Below are positions 6,898 through 18,174 of a stretch of DNA of 23,320 nt, one piece after another (position 1 is the stretch's first letter; each line of letters begins with the position of its first letter). A program made the translations under genes and the position numbers. The notes under the pieces are model-generated. The model was not told the DNA's origin, searched no databases, and saw only the letters and a program-made list of their open reading frames with translations. Source of the stretch: Chloroflexota bacterium. Lineage in GTDB: Bacteria; Chloroflexota; Limnocylindria; Limnocylindrales; CSP1-4. The stretch is taken from NCBI GenBank assembly GCA_021812735.1, contig JAKAMV010000042.1, positions 1 through 23,320 of the forward strand, read 5' to 3'.

Positions 6898-7945
6898 GGG
6901 GATCGACCACGCGGCTGTGCTCGAGCAGCTGAGCGAGGCCGCGCTTGAGCGGGACGGGATCCGGCGATTGATCGCAGCGGACCCTGCGGTCGCCGCGCAC
7001 CTGGCCAGCTGTCGCTCGTGTGCGGCCGAGCGCGATGCCTGGCTGCGGACCTCGGACGCGCTGGCGGACGCACTGCGGAGCGGAGCCGCCGGTGTGTCGG
7101 GACGGGGCGCGGGTTCCGCCGCTGGGACAGCCGGATCGCGCCGCGCCGTGCGCGCCGGGGAGGTCGCCAGCGCAGATGCCGCGACCGAGCTCCCGCCCGA
7201 CCTGCGCGCCCGAACCCTGGCCTGGGTCGCGGAGCACGGCATGGCGCGCTCGGCGGAGCCGCCGCCGGCTCCGGCGCCGTCGCTGGCTCAGGTGCCGTCG
7301 CTGGCTCAAGGGTCGGCGCCAGCTCCGGCGTCGCCGGCCCTCGGCGCTAGGCAGGGCGCGGCCGAAACGGCGGTCGTCGGCTCCCGTCCGGTGGGTGACT
7401 CCGCGCAGCTCGCCCGTCTGTCCCCCGCGCGTCGCCGCCGGCGCATCCTGACGCTGCTCGCCGCGGCGGCGGTGGTCGCGCTGCTCGCCGGCGGTGGCGG
7501 TCTGCTCGCCGATCTCGCCCGGCAGCGCGACGTGGCGCTGCAGGAGCGCGACCAGGCCCACGCCCAGGCCCAGCAGCTGGCGCGGGTCACGGGCGTCCTC
7601 GATGCGCTCCTGGTCGAACCTGGCAGCCGCCTCGCGCCGCTCGCCAGCACCGCCACCGGCCAGACCATGGGCTCGGTCGTGTGGGGGCCGGGCAGCAACC
7701 GCCTGGCGGTCGTGGTCGACGCGCTCGCAGCCCCGCCGCCCGGCAGCACGTACCGCTGTTGGGTGGAGCGGGACGGGGTCCGCCACGTGATCGGCGAGAT
7801 GCGCTTCGGTGAGGGGCTTGCCTACTGGGCAGGCTGGGTCGACCCAGCGAGCGGGATCGGCCCGGGGAGCCGCTTCGGAGTGAGCCTGGTCAGCGCTTCG
7901 GGCGGCGGCGGCGAGGCACCGGCGGTGCTGCTCGCCACCTTCTGA
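6887..7945 (+). CDS. RskA-like anti-sigma factor with zinc-finger motif
   Basis: 352 residues. The N-terminal cytoplasmic part carries His38-x3-Cys42-x2-Cys45 (HLASCRSC), the ZAS zinc-binding motif of many anti-sigma factors. A Pro/Ala-rich linker (about 121-180) follows, then one membrane segment at about 186-208. Next is a short coiled-coil-like stretch (RQRDVALQERDQAHAQAQQLARV). The C-terminal RskA-type domain (about 258-352) contains GSVVWGPGSNRLAVVVDALAAPPPG, YRCWVERDG and PGSRFGVSLVSASGG. It should hold the upstream sigma factor at the membrane until a signal triggers release. The GTG at 6887 has GGGGGAGA upstream and overlaps the sigma gene by 11 nt, suggesting matched synthesis. The linker contains an 18-bp-period duplication. 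Confidence 0.9.
   Translation: MRGEGIDHAAVLEQLSEAALERDGIRRLIAADPAVAAHLASCRSCAAERDAWLRTSDALADALRSGAAGVSGRGAGSAAGTAGSRRAVRAGEVASADAATELPPDLRARTLAWVAEHGMARSAEPPPAPAPSLAQVPSLAQGSAPAPASPALGARQGAAETAVVGSRPVGDSAQLARLSPARRRRRILTLLAAAAVVALLAGGGGLLADLARQRDVALQERDQAHAQAQQLARVTGVLDALLVEPGSRLAPLASTATGQTMGSVVWGPGSNRLAVVVDALAAPPPGSTYRCWVERDGVRHVIGEMRFGEGLAYWAGWVDPASGIGPGSRFGVSLVSASGGGGEAPAVLLATF
7276..7308 (+). repeat. Short direct repeat in anti-sigma linker
   Basis: The 15-mer GCCGTCGCTGGCTCA occurs at 7276-7290 and again at 7294-7308 (18-bp period). It encodes the tandem peptides APSLAQ and VPSLAQ in the Pro/Ala-rich linker. In-frame slippage is the simplest explanation. Confidence 0.85.
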
Positions 7946-7956
7946 GTCGACCGCGC

Positions 7957-7976
7957 CGCTGGCCCGCCCGCCAGCG
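7957..7976 (+). terminator. Possible hairpin terminator after anti-sigma gene
   Basis: CGCTGGC (7957-7963), a 6-nt loop CCGCCC, and GCCAGCG (7970-7976) form a perfect 7-bp stem 11 nt after the stop codon. The run that follows (ATCGTTCTC) is only mildly T-rich, so termination efficiency is uncertain. Confidence 0.45.
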
Positions 7977-7988
7977 ATCGTTCTCGGG

Positions 7989-7994
7989 TACGCT
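7989..7994 (+). promoter_or_regulatory. Putative -10 hexamer TACGCT, leaderless
   Basis: TACGCT ends 7 nt before the GTG at 8002. There is no Shine-Dalgarno between them, so transcription should begin at or next to the start codon. No clear -35 is seen. Confidence 0.45.
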
Positions 7995-8001
7995 CTGCGA
8001 C

Positions 8002-8826
8002 GTGAGCGCGCGCGAGACGATCCACAAGGTGCGGTCGGTGCGGCTGGTCCCGCCCGACGACCCTGCCTACCTGGCCGCGATGGCGGAACAGGCGCTCGCC
8101 CATCGCCATTTCGGCCCCAAGGAAGCGCAGACTGCCACGTACCGCGTCAGCAGCCGCGTCGAGCTCGCGGTACGCGGCTGGTTGGCCGAGCGGGTGCCGC
8201 TCCTCGAGCAGCGCATCATCGCCGCGGACGTGCTCTTCCGCGACGCCCGCAGCTACGTGCCGCTCTTCCTGGAGCTCGACGCGGTCCAGGGAGCGCACGG
8301 TGTGCCGACCCGCATCTTCGAGGTGAAGTTCACGAGCAACGCCGCCGCCCTGCGCCGCGGCTTCGCGCAGCTCGCTCGTGCGCGCCGGCTGCTCGAGGCG
8401 CGCTACGAGCGAGTCGAGGCCGTTGTGATCCTGGTGCAGGCCGACCGCGGCCCACTCGTGCTGGACGACCCGCATCTCGCCGACGTGGTCACGGTGGAGG
8501 TGGCGGACTTGACGGGGGCGGCGCCGCTGCCGGCGCGTCCGGTCCTGCGCCTCGACCCCGCGACGCTCGCCGCCTTCCTGGCCCCGGAGGACCGCGCGCT
8601 ACTGCACGCGGCCCGCGACGAGAGCGATGCCAATGTCTCGGCGCGCCAGGAACGCAGCGCGGCGGTCGAACGGGGCGAGCAGGTCCCGCCTCGCGAGCGG
8701 CAGATCCGAGTCGGCGCCACGCTCTCGTTCGGGGACGAGCCGGAGGCGGACGACCGGCTCGCCGATTCGCCGTTCGCCGCGCTGCGCCGGCTGGGCACAG
8801 ACGAGCCCGAGGCCCCCGATGCCTGA
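8002..8826 (+). CDS. Unknown protein with PD-(D/E)XK nuclease-like core
   Basis: 274 residues, no signal peptide or membrane segment. I do not recognise a named family. A possible PD-(D/E)XK restriction-nuclease-like core is visible: a helix with Glu54 (SSRVELAVRGWLAER), Asp93 in the strand FLELDAVQG, then Glu107-Val-Lys109 in the strand IFEVKFTSN. A basic helix (ALRRGFAQLARARRLLEARYE) and a hydrophobic strand (AVVILVQAD) follow. The order and spacing fit the fold, but this is judged by eye. The C-terminal 75 residues are charged and probably flexible. The GTG start has a -10-like element 7 nt upstream and looks leaderless. The gene overlaps menG by 8 nt, so the two are translationally coupled, although no functional link is obvious. 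Confidence 0.75.
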   Translation: MSARETIHKVRSVRLVPPDDPAYLAAMAEQALAHRHFGPKEAQTATYRVSSRVELAVRGWLAERVPLLEQRIIAADVLFRDARSYVPLFLELDAVQGAHGVPTRIFEVKFTSNAAALRRGFAQLARARRLLEARYERVEAVVILVQADRGPLVLDDPHLADVVTVEVADLTGAAPLPARPVLRLDPATLAAFLAPEDRALLHAARDESDANVSARQERSAAVERGEQVPPRERQIRVGATLSFGDEPEADDRLADSPFAALRRLGTDEPEAPDA

Positions 8827-9583
8827 TCAGAGGCGGCGGCCGACCGGCCGCAGCTCGCCCGCGGTGGCCAAGTTGGGGAATCCGGTCCCCGAGCCCGCCG
8901 TCACCGCGATGTTCGACGCCATCGCGCCCGCCTACGACCGCATGAACTCGCTGATGACGCTGGGGCGCGACGCGGGCTGGCGCCGGGCGGCCCGCGACGC
9001 GACCGGGCTGCGCACCGGCGACGCCGCCATCGACGTCGCCTGCGGCACCGGCAAGTTGGCCGCCCTGCTCGCCGAAACCGTGGGTCCCTTCGGGCGGGTC
9101 GAGGCGGTGGACCTTTCCGAGGGCATGATCGCCCGGGGCCGGCGCGTCTACCGCGACCTGGTGCAGCTGCACTTCCGGGTGGCCAATGCGCTCGCGCTGC
9201 CCTACGCCGACGGCGAGTTCGATGCCGCGACGATCGCCTTCGGCCTGCGGAACCTGGCGGACTATGAGGCCGGCTTTCGTGAGATGGCGCGGGTTGTGCG
9301 GCCCGGCGGGACGGTCGTCTGCCTGGAGCTCTCGCTGCCACGCTGGCGGACGTACGCGCGGTTCTACCATGCCCTCTTCCGCCGGGTCGCGCCACTGGCC
9401 GGCGCGATCGTGGCCCGGCAGGGCGGCGCCTACCGGTACCTGCCCGACTCGCTCGATGCGTTCCCCTCGGCCGAGCAGCTCGCCGCCACCATGCGCGCGG
9501 CTGGTCTGGTCGACGTCGCGTACCGGCGTCTCACCACGGGGGTCGTCGCGCTCCACCGCGGGCGTGTGCCGCTGCGGGGCTGA
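8819..9583 (+). CDS. menG: UbiE/MenG family quinone C-methyltransferase
   Basis: 254 residues. SAM-dependent methyltransferase of the UbiE/MenG family, which C-methylates demethylmenaquinone (or the ubiquinone precursor) at the last stages of quinone synthesis. Family signatures: MFDAIAPAYDRMNSLMTLGRDAGWRR at about 31-56, SAM motif I DVACGTGKLAALL at about 72-84, EAVDLSEGMI, then DGEFDAATIAFGLRNLADYEAGFREMARVVRPGG, and the C-terminal PDSLDAFPSAEQLAATMRAAGL. Menaquinone is the more likely substrate if the host is a Chloroflexota-like organism; this is inference. The ATG at 8819 overlaps the previous gene's stop by 8 nt. The first 20 residues are basic and probably disordered. No other quinone gene is adjacent. 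Confidence 0.92.
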   Translation: MPDQRRRPTGRSSPAVAKLGNPVPEPAVTAMFDAIAPAYDRMNSLMTLGRDAGWRRAARDATGLRTGDAAIDVACGTGKLAALLAETVGPFGRVEAVDLSEGMIARGRRVYRDLVQLHFRVANALALPYADGEFDAATIAFGLRNLADYEAGFREMARVVRPGGTVVCLELSLPRWRTYARFYHALFRRVAPLAGAIVARQGGAYRYLPDSLDAFPSAEQLAATMRAAGLVDVAYRRLTTGVVALHRGRVPLRG

Positions 9584-9584
9584 A

Positions 9585-9606
9585 GCCGCCGCCGCGCTGC
9601 GGCGGC
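9585..9606. terminator. Hairpin between convergent menG and 9988 genes
   Basis: GCCGCCGC (9585-9592), loop CGCGCT, GCGGCGGC (9599-9606): a perfect 8-bp stem starting 1 nt after the menG stop. It sits in the 39-nt gap before the end of a minus-strand gene, so it could serve both. There is no T tract on either side. Confidence 0.45.
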
Positions 9607-9622
9607 CGAACGGAGAACGTGC

Positions 9623-9988
9623 TCAGCGCCCCGGGCGGTCCGGTCTCGAGGAGGGCCGCTCCAGCCAGATGAGCCGCGCGTCCTCGCGGTCAGGGTCGTC
9701 GTCGGCCGGCTCGCTCGCCGGGGCGAACCTCGTCTCGTCGGCTGGCTCGAACGGATCGGCGTCCCGCAGGTAGCTCCGGTGCAACGCCAGCACCTGCGCC
9801 ACCAGGTCGGCCGGCGCGATCCCGCCCGCCCGCTCGATCATCCGGGAGATCCACTCGGCTTCGGGGCCGCGCTCCGTGTCGGCCACGTCCTCCTCTTCGC
9901 GGGCCATCTGTCCGCGGACCAGCCAGACGAGCGCGCCACCTACCGCCAGCCCCACCACCAGGAACCACCACGCGTATTCGCCGTTCAT
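9623..9988 (-). CDS. Small single-pass membrane protein, unknown function
   Basis: 121 residues. One N-terminal membrane segment (WWFLVVGLAVGGALVWLV, about 7-24) is followed by a charged soluble region. Residues 44-75 (EAEWISRMIERAGGIAPADLVAQVLALHRSYL) look helical. The tail is acidic and proline-rich (DPFEPADETRFAPASEPADDDPDRED). I recognise no family. The ATG at 9988 lies 8 nt after a TATACT hexamer on the same strand with no Shine-Dalgarno, so a leaderless message is likely. A much longer open frame upstream only antisenses lgt and is rejected. The gene is divergent from lgt with 57 nt between the two starts. Confidence 0.75.
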   Translation of the reverse strand: MNGEYAWWFLVVGLAVGGALVWLVRGQMAREEEDVADTERGPEAEWISRMIERAGGIAPADLVAQVLALHRSYLRDADPFEPADETRFAPASEPADDDPDREDARLIWLERPSSRPDRPGR

Positions 9989-9996
9989 CCCGGCGC

Positions 9997-10002
9997 AGTA
10001 TA
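9997..10002 (-). promoter_or_regulatory. Putative -10 hexamer TATACT (minus), leaderless
   Basis: On the minus strand TATACT is followed by 8 nt (GCGCCGGG) and the ATG of the small membrane protein. It is the best -10 match in the window. The intergenic DNA is otherwise almost pure G+C, so this AT-containing island stands out. No clear -35. Confidence 0.5.
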
Positions 10003-10033
10003 GGTGCGCGGGGCAGGGTGGCCCGGTTCCCGC

Positions 10034-10039
10034 TATCCT
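10034..10039 (+). promoter_or_regulatory. Putative -10 hexamer TATCCT of lgt, leaderless
   Basis: TATCCT ends 6 nt before the lgt ATG at 10046, with no Shine-Dalgarno between. Its divergent partner at 9997-10002 is 31 nt away, so the two promoters share one short intergenic region. Confidence 0.45.
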
Positions 10040-10045
10040 CGTCCG

Positions 10046-10963
10046 ATGGTGCCGCTCGGCCTCATCGACATCCGTCCCGCCTCCACCGCGCTCCAGCTCG
10101 GGCCGGTCACGATCGACTGGTACGGGATCGGCTACGCCCTCGCGTTGGCGGTCGGGGTCTGGGTCGCCTCCCGGCAGGCGCGGCTGCGGCACGAGAACCC
10201 CGACCACATCGGCAACGCGATCGTCCTCGTCTTCGTCCTTGGCCTGGTCGGGGCGCGCCTCTACCACCTGATCGATCAGTGGAACACGCTCTACGCCGCA
10301 GACCCGATCAAGGCGATCCTGCCGCCGTACACCGGGCTCGGCGTTTACGGCGGGATCGTGGGCGGCATCGTGGCCGCCCTCATCTACACCCGGCGGCACC
10401 GCCTCTCGTTCCTGCGCTGGGCCGACATCGCGGTTCCCGCCCTGCTGCTCGGTCAGGCGATCGCGCGCTGGGGCAACTTCTTCAACCAGGAGCTGTACGG
10501 GCCGCCCACGAACCTGCCGTGGGGGATCGCCATCGACTGCTCGAAGCGGGTCGCGGAATACGCCTGCGCGTTGTACCCGCCGAACACCGGGTTTCAGCCG
10601 CTCTTCTTCTACGAGTCGTCGCTCGACTTCATCGGCGCGCTGATCGCGCTCTGGCTGGCCCGGCGGGCCGCGGAACGGCTGCGCGACGGCGACCTGATGG
10701 CGTTCTGGCTGATCTGGTACGGCGGCGTCCGCTCGGTCCTCGAGACCTTCCGGCTCGGCTACGACTGGACCTTCTTCGGGGTACCAACGGCGATCCTGGT
10801 CGGGCTCGCGGCGATGGCCTTCGGCGTGACCATGATCGTCCGGCGGCACCGCGGACCGGGCCCGTCGACGGCGGAGCTCGACCGCGAGCGGGAGGCGGCT
10901 GAACGTGCCGCCCCTTCCGGTGAGGAGGCGGCGGCGGGCACGGGCGCGCAGACGCCGGCCTGA
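10046..10963 (+). CDS. lgt: Prolipoprotein diacylglyceryl transferase Lgt
   Basis: 305-residue polytopic membrane enzyme that transfers a diacylglyceryl group from phosphatidylglycerol to the lipobox Cys of preprolipoproteins. Residues matching those important in E. coli Lgt are present: Tyr26 (DWYGIGY), Arg141 and Asn144 in the signature GQAIARWGNFFNQELYG, and Arg229 with Glu233 in RSVLETFRLG. TGLGVYGGIVGG at about 96-107 is the equivalent of the HGG loop, with Tyr replacing His as in many non-proteobacterial forms. The C-terminal 40 residues are a charged tail (DREREAAERAAPSGEEAAAG). The ATG at 10046 is favoured by the -10 element immediately upstream. The next gene starts 2 nt after its stop, so the two form an operon. 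It is the canonical copy; a degenerate relative lies at 20158. Confidence 0.95.
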   Translation: MVPLGLIDIRPASTALQLGPVTIDWYGIGYALALAVGVWVASRQARLRHENPDHIGNAIVLVFVLGLVGARLYHLIDQWNTLYAADPIKAILPPYTGLGVYGGIVGGIVAALIYTRRHRLSFLRWADIAVPALLLGQAIARWGNFFNQELYGPPTNLPWGIAIDCSKRVAEYACALYPPNTGFQPLFFYESSLDFIGALIALWLARRAAERLRDGDLMAFWLIWYGGVRSVLETFRLGYDWTFFGVPTAILVGLAAMAFGVTMIVRRHRGPGPSTAELDREREAAERAAPSGEEAAAGTGAQTPA

Positions 10964-10965
10964 AC

Positions 10966-12384
<1,419 letters not shown>

Positions 12385-12388
12385 CCGT

Positions 12389-12402
12389 CGCGCCGCAGCG
12401 CG
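12389..12402 (+). terminator. Weak hairpin after cbs
   Basis: CGCGC (12389-12393), loop CGCA, GCGCG (12398-12402) lies 4 nt after the cbs stop and upstream of the pckA promoter. The stem is short and there is no T tract, so this is a low-confidence terminator. Confidence 0.25.
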
Positions 12403-12412
12403 CGCCATTGGG

Positions 12413-12418
12413 TACACT
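12413..12418 (+). promoter_or_regulatory. Putative -10 hexamer TACACT of pckA
   Basis: TACACT in the context GGGTACACTCGGG. The expected transcript start is near 12425, giving a leader of about 70 nt before the pckA GTG. No convincing -35 hexamer at 16-18 nt. Confidence 0.45.
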
Positions 12419-12441
12419 CGGGTCCTTGCGACTGCCCCGTT

Positions 12442-12482
12442 TCGGCCGGGCCGAGGGGCGGACCGCCCCGCACCCACAGTGC
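12442..12482 (+). promoter_or_regulatory. Three abutting hairpins in pckA leader
   Basis: Directly adjoining inverted repeats fill the leader: TCGGCC-G-GGCCGA (12442-12454), GGGGCG-GAC-CGCCCC (12455-12469) and GCAC-CCACA-GTGC (12470-12482). AGGAG (12485-12489) follows immediately as the pckA ribosome-binding site. A TCCTTGCG near the expected 5' end (12423-12430) could pair with CGCAGGA (12482-12488) with one bulge. It matches no riboswitch class I know. Confidence 0.35.
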
Positions 12483-12495
12483 GCAGGAGCTCGAT

Positions 12496-14073
<1,578 letters not shown>

Positions 14074-14080
14074 GGACGCG

Positions 14081-15439
<1,359 letters not shown>

Positions 15440-15460
15440 CCGCGAGCCCGGCATCCCCTC

Positions 15461-15838
15461 GTGAGCGACGCGCAGCGACTCGTCCTGGTCGGGGCGGGTT
15501 TTACGCTCGTCGTCGCGCTGCTCGGCCTGGTCGAGGCGTGGCTCTACGCGGGGCCAGAGCTGCTGCGCACATGGGCGGGTCGTCTACCGGAAGCGGCCGC
15601 GCTGATGGTCGCCGGGACGCTGCTGGCCGTTGCCGCCCTGCCCGCGCTCCGCGCGCACGGGGCGGTCTACGTGGTCCTCGGCGCGGCAGCGGTGGCGTTG
15701 CACCAGGTCCGGGTTCCCGCCGCGCGCCGTGCGCTGACGCTCCCGCGCGCGGCGGCGCTCCTCCTGCTCGGCGCCGTCGGGCTCGCCCTCTTCGTAGGAC
15801 TGGCGTTCGGCGCGCTCGCCGGGGCCCCGGCCGGCTGA
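15461..15838 (+). CDS. Small multi-pass membrane protein, unknown function
   Basis: 125 residues, almost entirely hydrophobic. Segments at about 7-29, 43-63, 68-82 and 95-120 give three or four membrane helices, joined by short loops with Arg (HQVRVPAARRALTLPRA). No catalytic residues or family signature are recognised. It starts with GTG 21 nt after gltA on the same strand, without a clear Shine-Dalgarno, so it is likely the last gene of the pckA-gltA unit. It converges on the gamma-family PLP enzyme gene, with a perfect inverted repeat spanning the two stops. The strong hydrophobic periodicity supports a real gene despite the small size. Confidence 0.65.
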   Translation: MSDAQRLVLVGAGFTLVVALLGLVEAWLYAGPELLRTWAGRLPEAAALMVAGTLLAVAALPALRAHGAVYVVLGAAAVALHQVRVPAARRALTLPRAAALLLLGAVGLALFVGLAFGALAGAPAG

Positions 15839-15849
15839 TCGTGCCGGCC
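15829..15849. terminator. Bidirectional hairpin between convergent genes
   Basis: GGCCGGC (15829-15835), loop TGATCGT, GCCGGCC (15843-15849): a perfect 7-bp stem spanning the 10-nt gap between the stop codons of the small membrane protein and the minus-strand PLP enzyme. It could terminate both transcripts; no T tract is present. Confidence 0.45.
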
Positions 15850-17072
15850 TACGCGGTGTCGAGCGCGCGGAGCACGTCATCGACTAGGTCGGCGGGATGC
15901 TCCACCCCGACGGAGAGCCGCACCAGGGCCGCGGGGACCGCGAGCGGGGAGCCGGCCGCCGCAGCGTGCGTCATGGCCGCCGGCACCTCGACCAGCGACT
16001 CGACGCCGCCCAGGGACTCGGCCAGGGCGAAGATGCGCGTCGCCTCGGCAAAGCGGCGCGCACGTTCCTCCGCGGTCCGGCCGTGGCGGGGCGCCGGCGC
16101 AAAGCTGACCATCCCGCCGGCGAAGCGCATCTGGCGCGCCGCCAGGTCGGCCTGCGGGTGCGCGTGGGGACCCGAGGTGAGGCCGGGGTAGCGCACGAGT
16201 GCCACGTCGGCGCGGCCGGCCAGCGCCTCGGCCACGCGTTGCGCATTCGCGGCGTGGCGCTCGACCCGCAGCGCGAGCGTGCGCAGGCCGCGCAGGACCA
16301 GGAAGCAGTCGAGCGGGCCCGGGACGGCCCCGCCGGCGTTCTGCAGGAACGCCAGCCGCTCGCCAAGGTCGTCGCGCGCGGTCGCGACGACGCCGCTGAT
16401 CACGTCCGAGTGGCCGCCCAGGTACTTGGTCGCGCTGTGCACCACGATATCCGCGCCCAGCTCGATCGGCCGCTGGGCCAGCGGCGTGGCGAACGTGTTG
16501 TCCACCACGAGGATGGGCCGTTCGCCACGGGCCCCGCGGAGCGGCGCGAGCGCCTGCGCCACCGCGGCGATGTCGATCAGCTTGAGCAACGGGTTGGACG
16601 GCGTCTCGATCCAGACCATCCGGGTCCGCCGCGTGCACGCCTGGGCCAGCACCCCCGCCGGGTCCTCCGAGAGATCCAGGTAGCGGGCCTCGATGCCGGT
16701 CGGGCGCAGGACGCGCTCGAAGTAGCGGTAGGTCCCGCCGTAGACGTCGTCGCTGACCAAGAGCTCCTCGCCGGGCAGCACGAGCTGGGCGACGGCGGCG
16801 CTGGCGGCCGACCCGCTCGCATAGGCGAGCCCCCGCGCGGCGCCCTCCAGCGCTGCCACGGCCCGCTCGAGGCGAGACCGCGTCGGGTTGCCGGTCCGCG
16901 CGTACTCCCAACCGCCGCGCGGCCGGCCCACGCCGTCCTGGACGAAGGTGCTGGTCTGGTAGATCGGGGGCGCGACCGCGCCGGTCAGTGCGTCGGCTTC
17001 CAGGCCGGCGTGCACCGCCAGCGTCTCGGGGTGCCATGCGGGCCGGTCGAGCCGGTGCTGGGGATCGCTCAT
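15849..17072 (-). CDS. metB: Cystathionine gamma-synthase/gamma-lyase family PLP enzyme
   Basis: 407-residue Cys/Met metabolism PLP enzyme (fold type I). Conserved residues: Tyr59/Arg61 in the YARTGNPT loop (phosphate contact from the neighbouring subunit), SGSAA at 86-90, Tyr111 ([11 protein letters not shown]) stacking on PLP, Asp191 in VVDNTFATP and the PLP lysine Lys216 in [12 protein letters not shown]. The C-terminal [16 protein letters not shown] and [16 protein letters not shown] segments are typical. Members act as cystathionine gamma-synthase, gamma-lyase or methionine gamma-lyase, and sequence alone does not decide. A beta-synthase elsewhere in the window makes a transsulfuration role plausible, and the gene symbol is tentative. 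The start at 17072 (MSDPQ) has GAGG 6 nt upstream; ATGs at 17078 and 17093 are alternatives. Divergent from mdh. Confidence 0.9.
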   Translation of the reverse strand: MSDPQHRLDRPAWHPETLAVHAGLEADALTGAVAPPIYQTSTFVQDGVGRPRGGWEYARTGNPTRSRLERAVAALEGAARGLAYASGSAASAAVAQLVLPGEELLVSDDVYGGTYRYFERVLRPTGIEARYLDLSEDPAGVLAQACTRRTRMVWIETPSNPLLKLIDIAAVAQALAPLRGARGERPILVVDNTFATPLAQRPIELGADIVVHSATKYLGGHSDVISGVVATARDDLGERLAFLQNAGGAVPGPLDCFLVLRGLRTLALRVERHAANAQRVAEALAGRADVALVRYPGLTSGPHAHPQADLAARQMRFAGGMVSFAPAPRHGRTAEERARRFAEATRIFALAESLGGVESLVEVPAAMTHAAAAGSPLAVPAALVRLSVGVEHPADLVDDVLRALDTA

Positions 17073-17144
17073 CGTCATCCTCGTGCGCGCCATCCCTGCC
17101 CGCTCTGGGCGGCCTCCGGGCGCTCCGGGGCGAGTATGACGGAC

Positions 17145-17170
17145 CGGCGGCGCGCGTAGAATCGCCGCCG
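17145..17170. promoter_or_regulatory. Inverted repeat straddling the mdh -10
   Basis: Arms CGGCGGCG (17145-17152) and CGCCGCCG (17163-17170) are perfect 8-bp complements, separated by 10 nt that contain the TAGAAT hexamer of the mdh promoter. A protein bound here would cover the -10. It could be an operator, or a chance GC-rich dyad. Confidence 0.35.
17157..17162 (+). promoter_or_regulatory. Putative -10 hexamer TAGAAT of mdh
   Basis: TAGAAT is a five-of-six match to TATAAT in otherwise GC-rich DNA. The transcript would start near 17169 and leave a leader of about 29 nt containing AGAGGTGG. A weak TGAC core (ATGACG) lies about 15 nt upstream. Confidence 0.5.
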
Positions 17171-17197
17171 TCAACTTCCCCGCACAGAGGTGGTCAC

Positions 17198-18148
17198 GTG
17201 CCGCAGGCTCGCATGCCCCGCCGGAAGGTCACTGTCATCGGTGCCGGCAACGTCGGCGCCACGGTCGCGCAGCGCGTGGTCGAAACCGGCCTCGCCGACG
17301 TCGTGCTCCTCGACATCGTGCCCGGGCTGCCCCAGGGCAAGGCGCTCGACCTCGCCGAGGCCGCCCCGATCCTCGGCTACGACGTGGGCGTGATCGGCAC
17401 CAACGACTACGCGGACACGGCCGATTCGACCATGATCGTGGTGACCTCCGGACTCGCGCGTCAGCCCGGCATGAGCCGCGACGACCTCCTGATGAAGAAC
17501 GCGCAGATCGTGAGCGACGTGGTCGGGCAGGCCGCCAGACACTCGCCCAACGCCGTGATCGTGGTGGTCACGAACCCCCTCGACGCCATGTGCCACGTCG
17601 CTCTCAAGGCCAGTGGCTTCCCGCATCGGCGCGTGGTCGGGATGGCCGGCGTCCTCGACGCGGCGCGCTTTCGCACGTTCATGGCGATGGAACTGGGCGT
17701 CTCGCCGGCCAACACCTGTGCGTTCGTCCTCGGTGGGCACGGCGATACGATGGTTCCCGTGCCGCGCTACGCGACGGTCGGCGGGATCCCGCTGCCGCAG
17801 TTGATGTCGCAGGACACGATCGAGCGACTCGTGCAGCGCACCCGCGACGGTGGCGCTGAGATCGTCTCGCTGCTCAAGAGCGGCAGCGCCTACTACGCGC
17901 CTGGCGCGGCCACCGCCGAGATGATCGACGCGATCCTCGAGGATCGGCACAAGATCCTGCCTTGCTCTGCGTACCTGCAGGGCGAGTACGGCGTGCAGGG
18001 GCTCTTCGTGGGCGTGCCGGTGCGGCTCAGCCGCGCCGGGGTCGAGGAGGTCGTCGAGGTCGAGCTGACAGACGACGAGCGCCGGGAGTTCGGGCGCTCG
18101 GCCGCTGCGGTGAAGGAGCTGGTCGAGAAGCTCGGCACCTACGCGTAG
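17198..18148 (+). CDS. mdh: Malate dehydrogenase (NAD-dependent)
   Basis: 316-residue LDH/MDH-superfamily enzyme interconverting malate and oxaloacetate. The nucleotide fold has GAGNVG at 15-20 and Asp39 at the end of the second strand (VVLLDI), which favours NAD. Substrate loop: Ala87-Arg88-Gln-Pro-Gly-Met-Ser-Arg94. Arg in this loop, instead of Gln, marks malate dehydrogenase rather than lactate dehydrogenase. VVTNPLDAM, Asp154 with Arg157 in [11 protein letters not shown] and catalytic His181 in GGHGDTMVP complete the active site. It resembles the LDH-like MDH group of many thermophilic and photosynthetic bacteria. The GTG at 17198 has AGAGG 7 nt upstream; an ATG at 17213 would leave the fold nearly intact. 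It is a single gene, divergent from the PLP enzyme. Confidence 0.95.
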   Translation: MPQARMPRRKVTVIGAGNVGATVAQRVVETGLADVVLLDIVPGLPQGKALDLAEAAPILGYDVGVIGTNDYADTADSTMIVVTSGLARQPGMSRDDLLMKNAQIVSDVVGQAARHSPNAVIVVVTNPLDAMCHVALKASGFPHRRVVGMAGVLDAARFRTFMAMELGVSPANTCAFVLGGHGDTMVPVPRYATVGGIPLPQLMSQDTIERLVQRTRDGGAEIVSLLKSGSAYYAPGAATAEMIDAILEDRHKILPCSAYLQGEYGVQGLFVGVPVRLSRAGVEEVVEVELTDDERREFGRSAAAVKELVEKLGTYA

Positions 18149-18160
18149 GCGACCGGACGG

Positions 18161-18174
18161 TCGGCCATGGCCGA
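18161..18174. repeat. 14-bp perfect palindrome downstream of mdh
   Basis: TCGGCCATGGCCGA is fully self-complementary and lies 12 nt after the mdh stop in the 127-bp convergent gap. As RNA it could form only a tight stem, so it may be a weak terminator element or a chance palindrome. The rest of the gap (18175-18275) shows nothing I recognise. Confidence 0.35.

Noticed and set aside
7361..7386. Second GAAAC-N16-CGTC match inside the anti-sigma gene
   Set aside because: It is internal to coding sequence with no gene start downstream; it shows that such short patterns recur by chance.
9989..10849. N-terminal extension of the 9988 small membrane protein
   Set aside because: The extension is antisense to lgt; the membrane segment and -10 element both point to the ATG at 9988.
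17073..17143. Possible SAM-type riboswitch or strong promoter for the gamma-family PLP enzyme
   Set aside because: No SAM riboswitch core could be traced in the 60-120 nt upstream, and the best hexamer (CATACT on the minus strand, 17133-17138) lacks the first T of the pattern.
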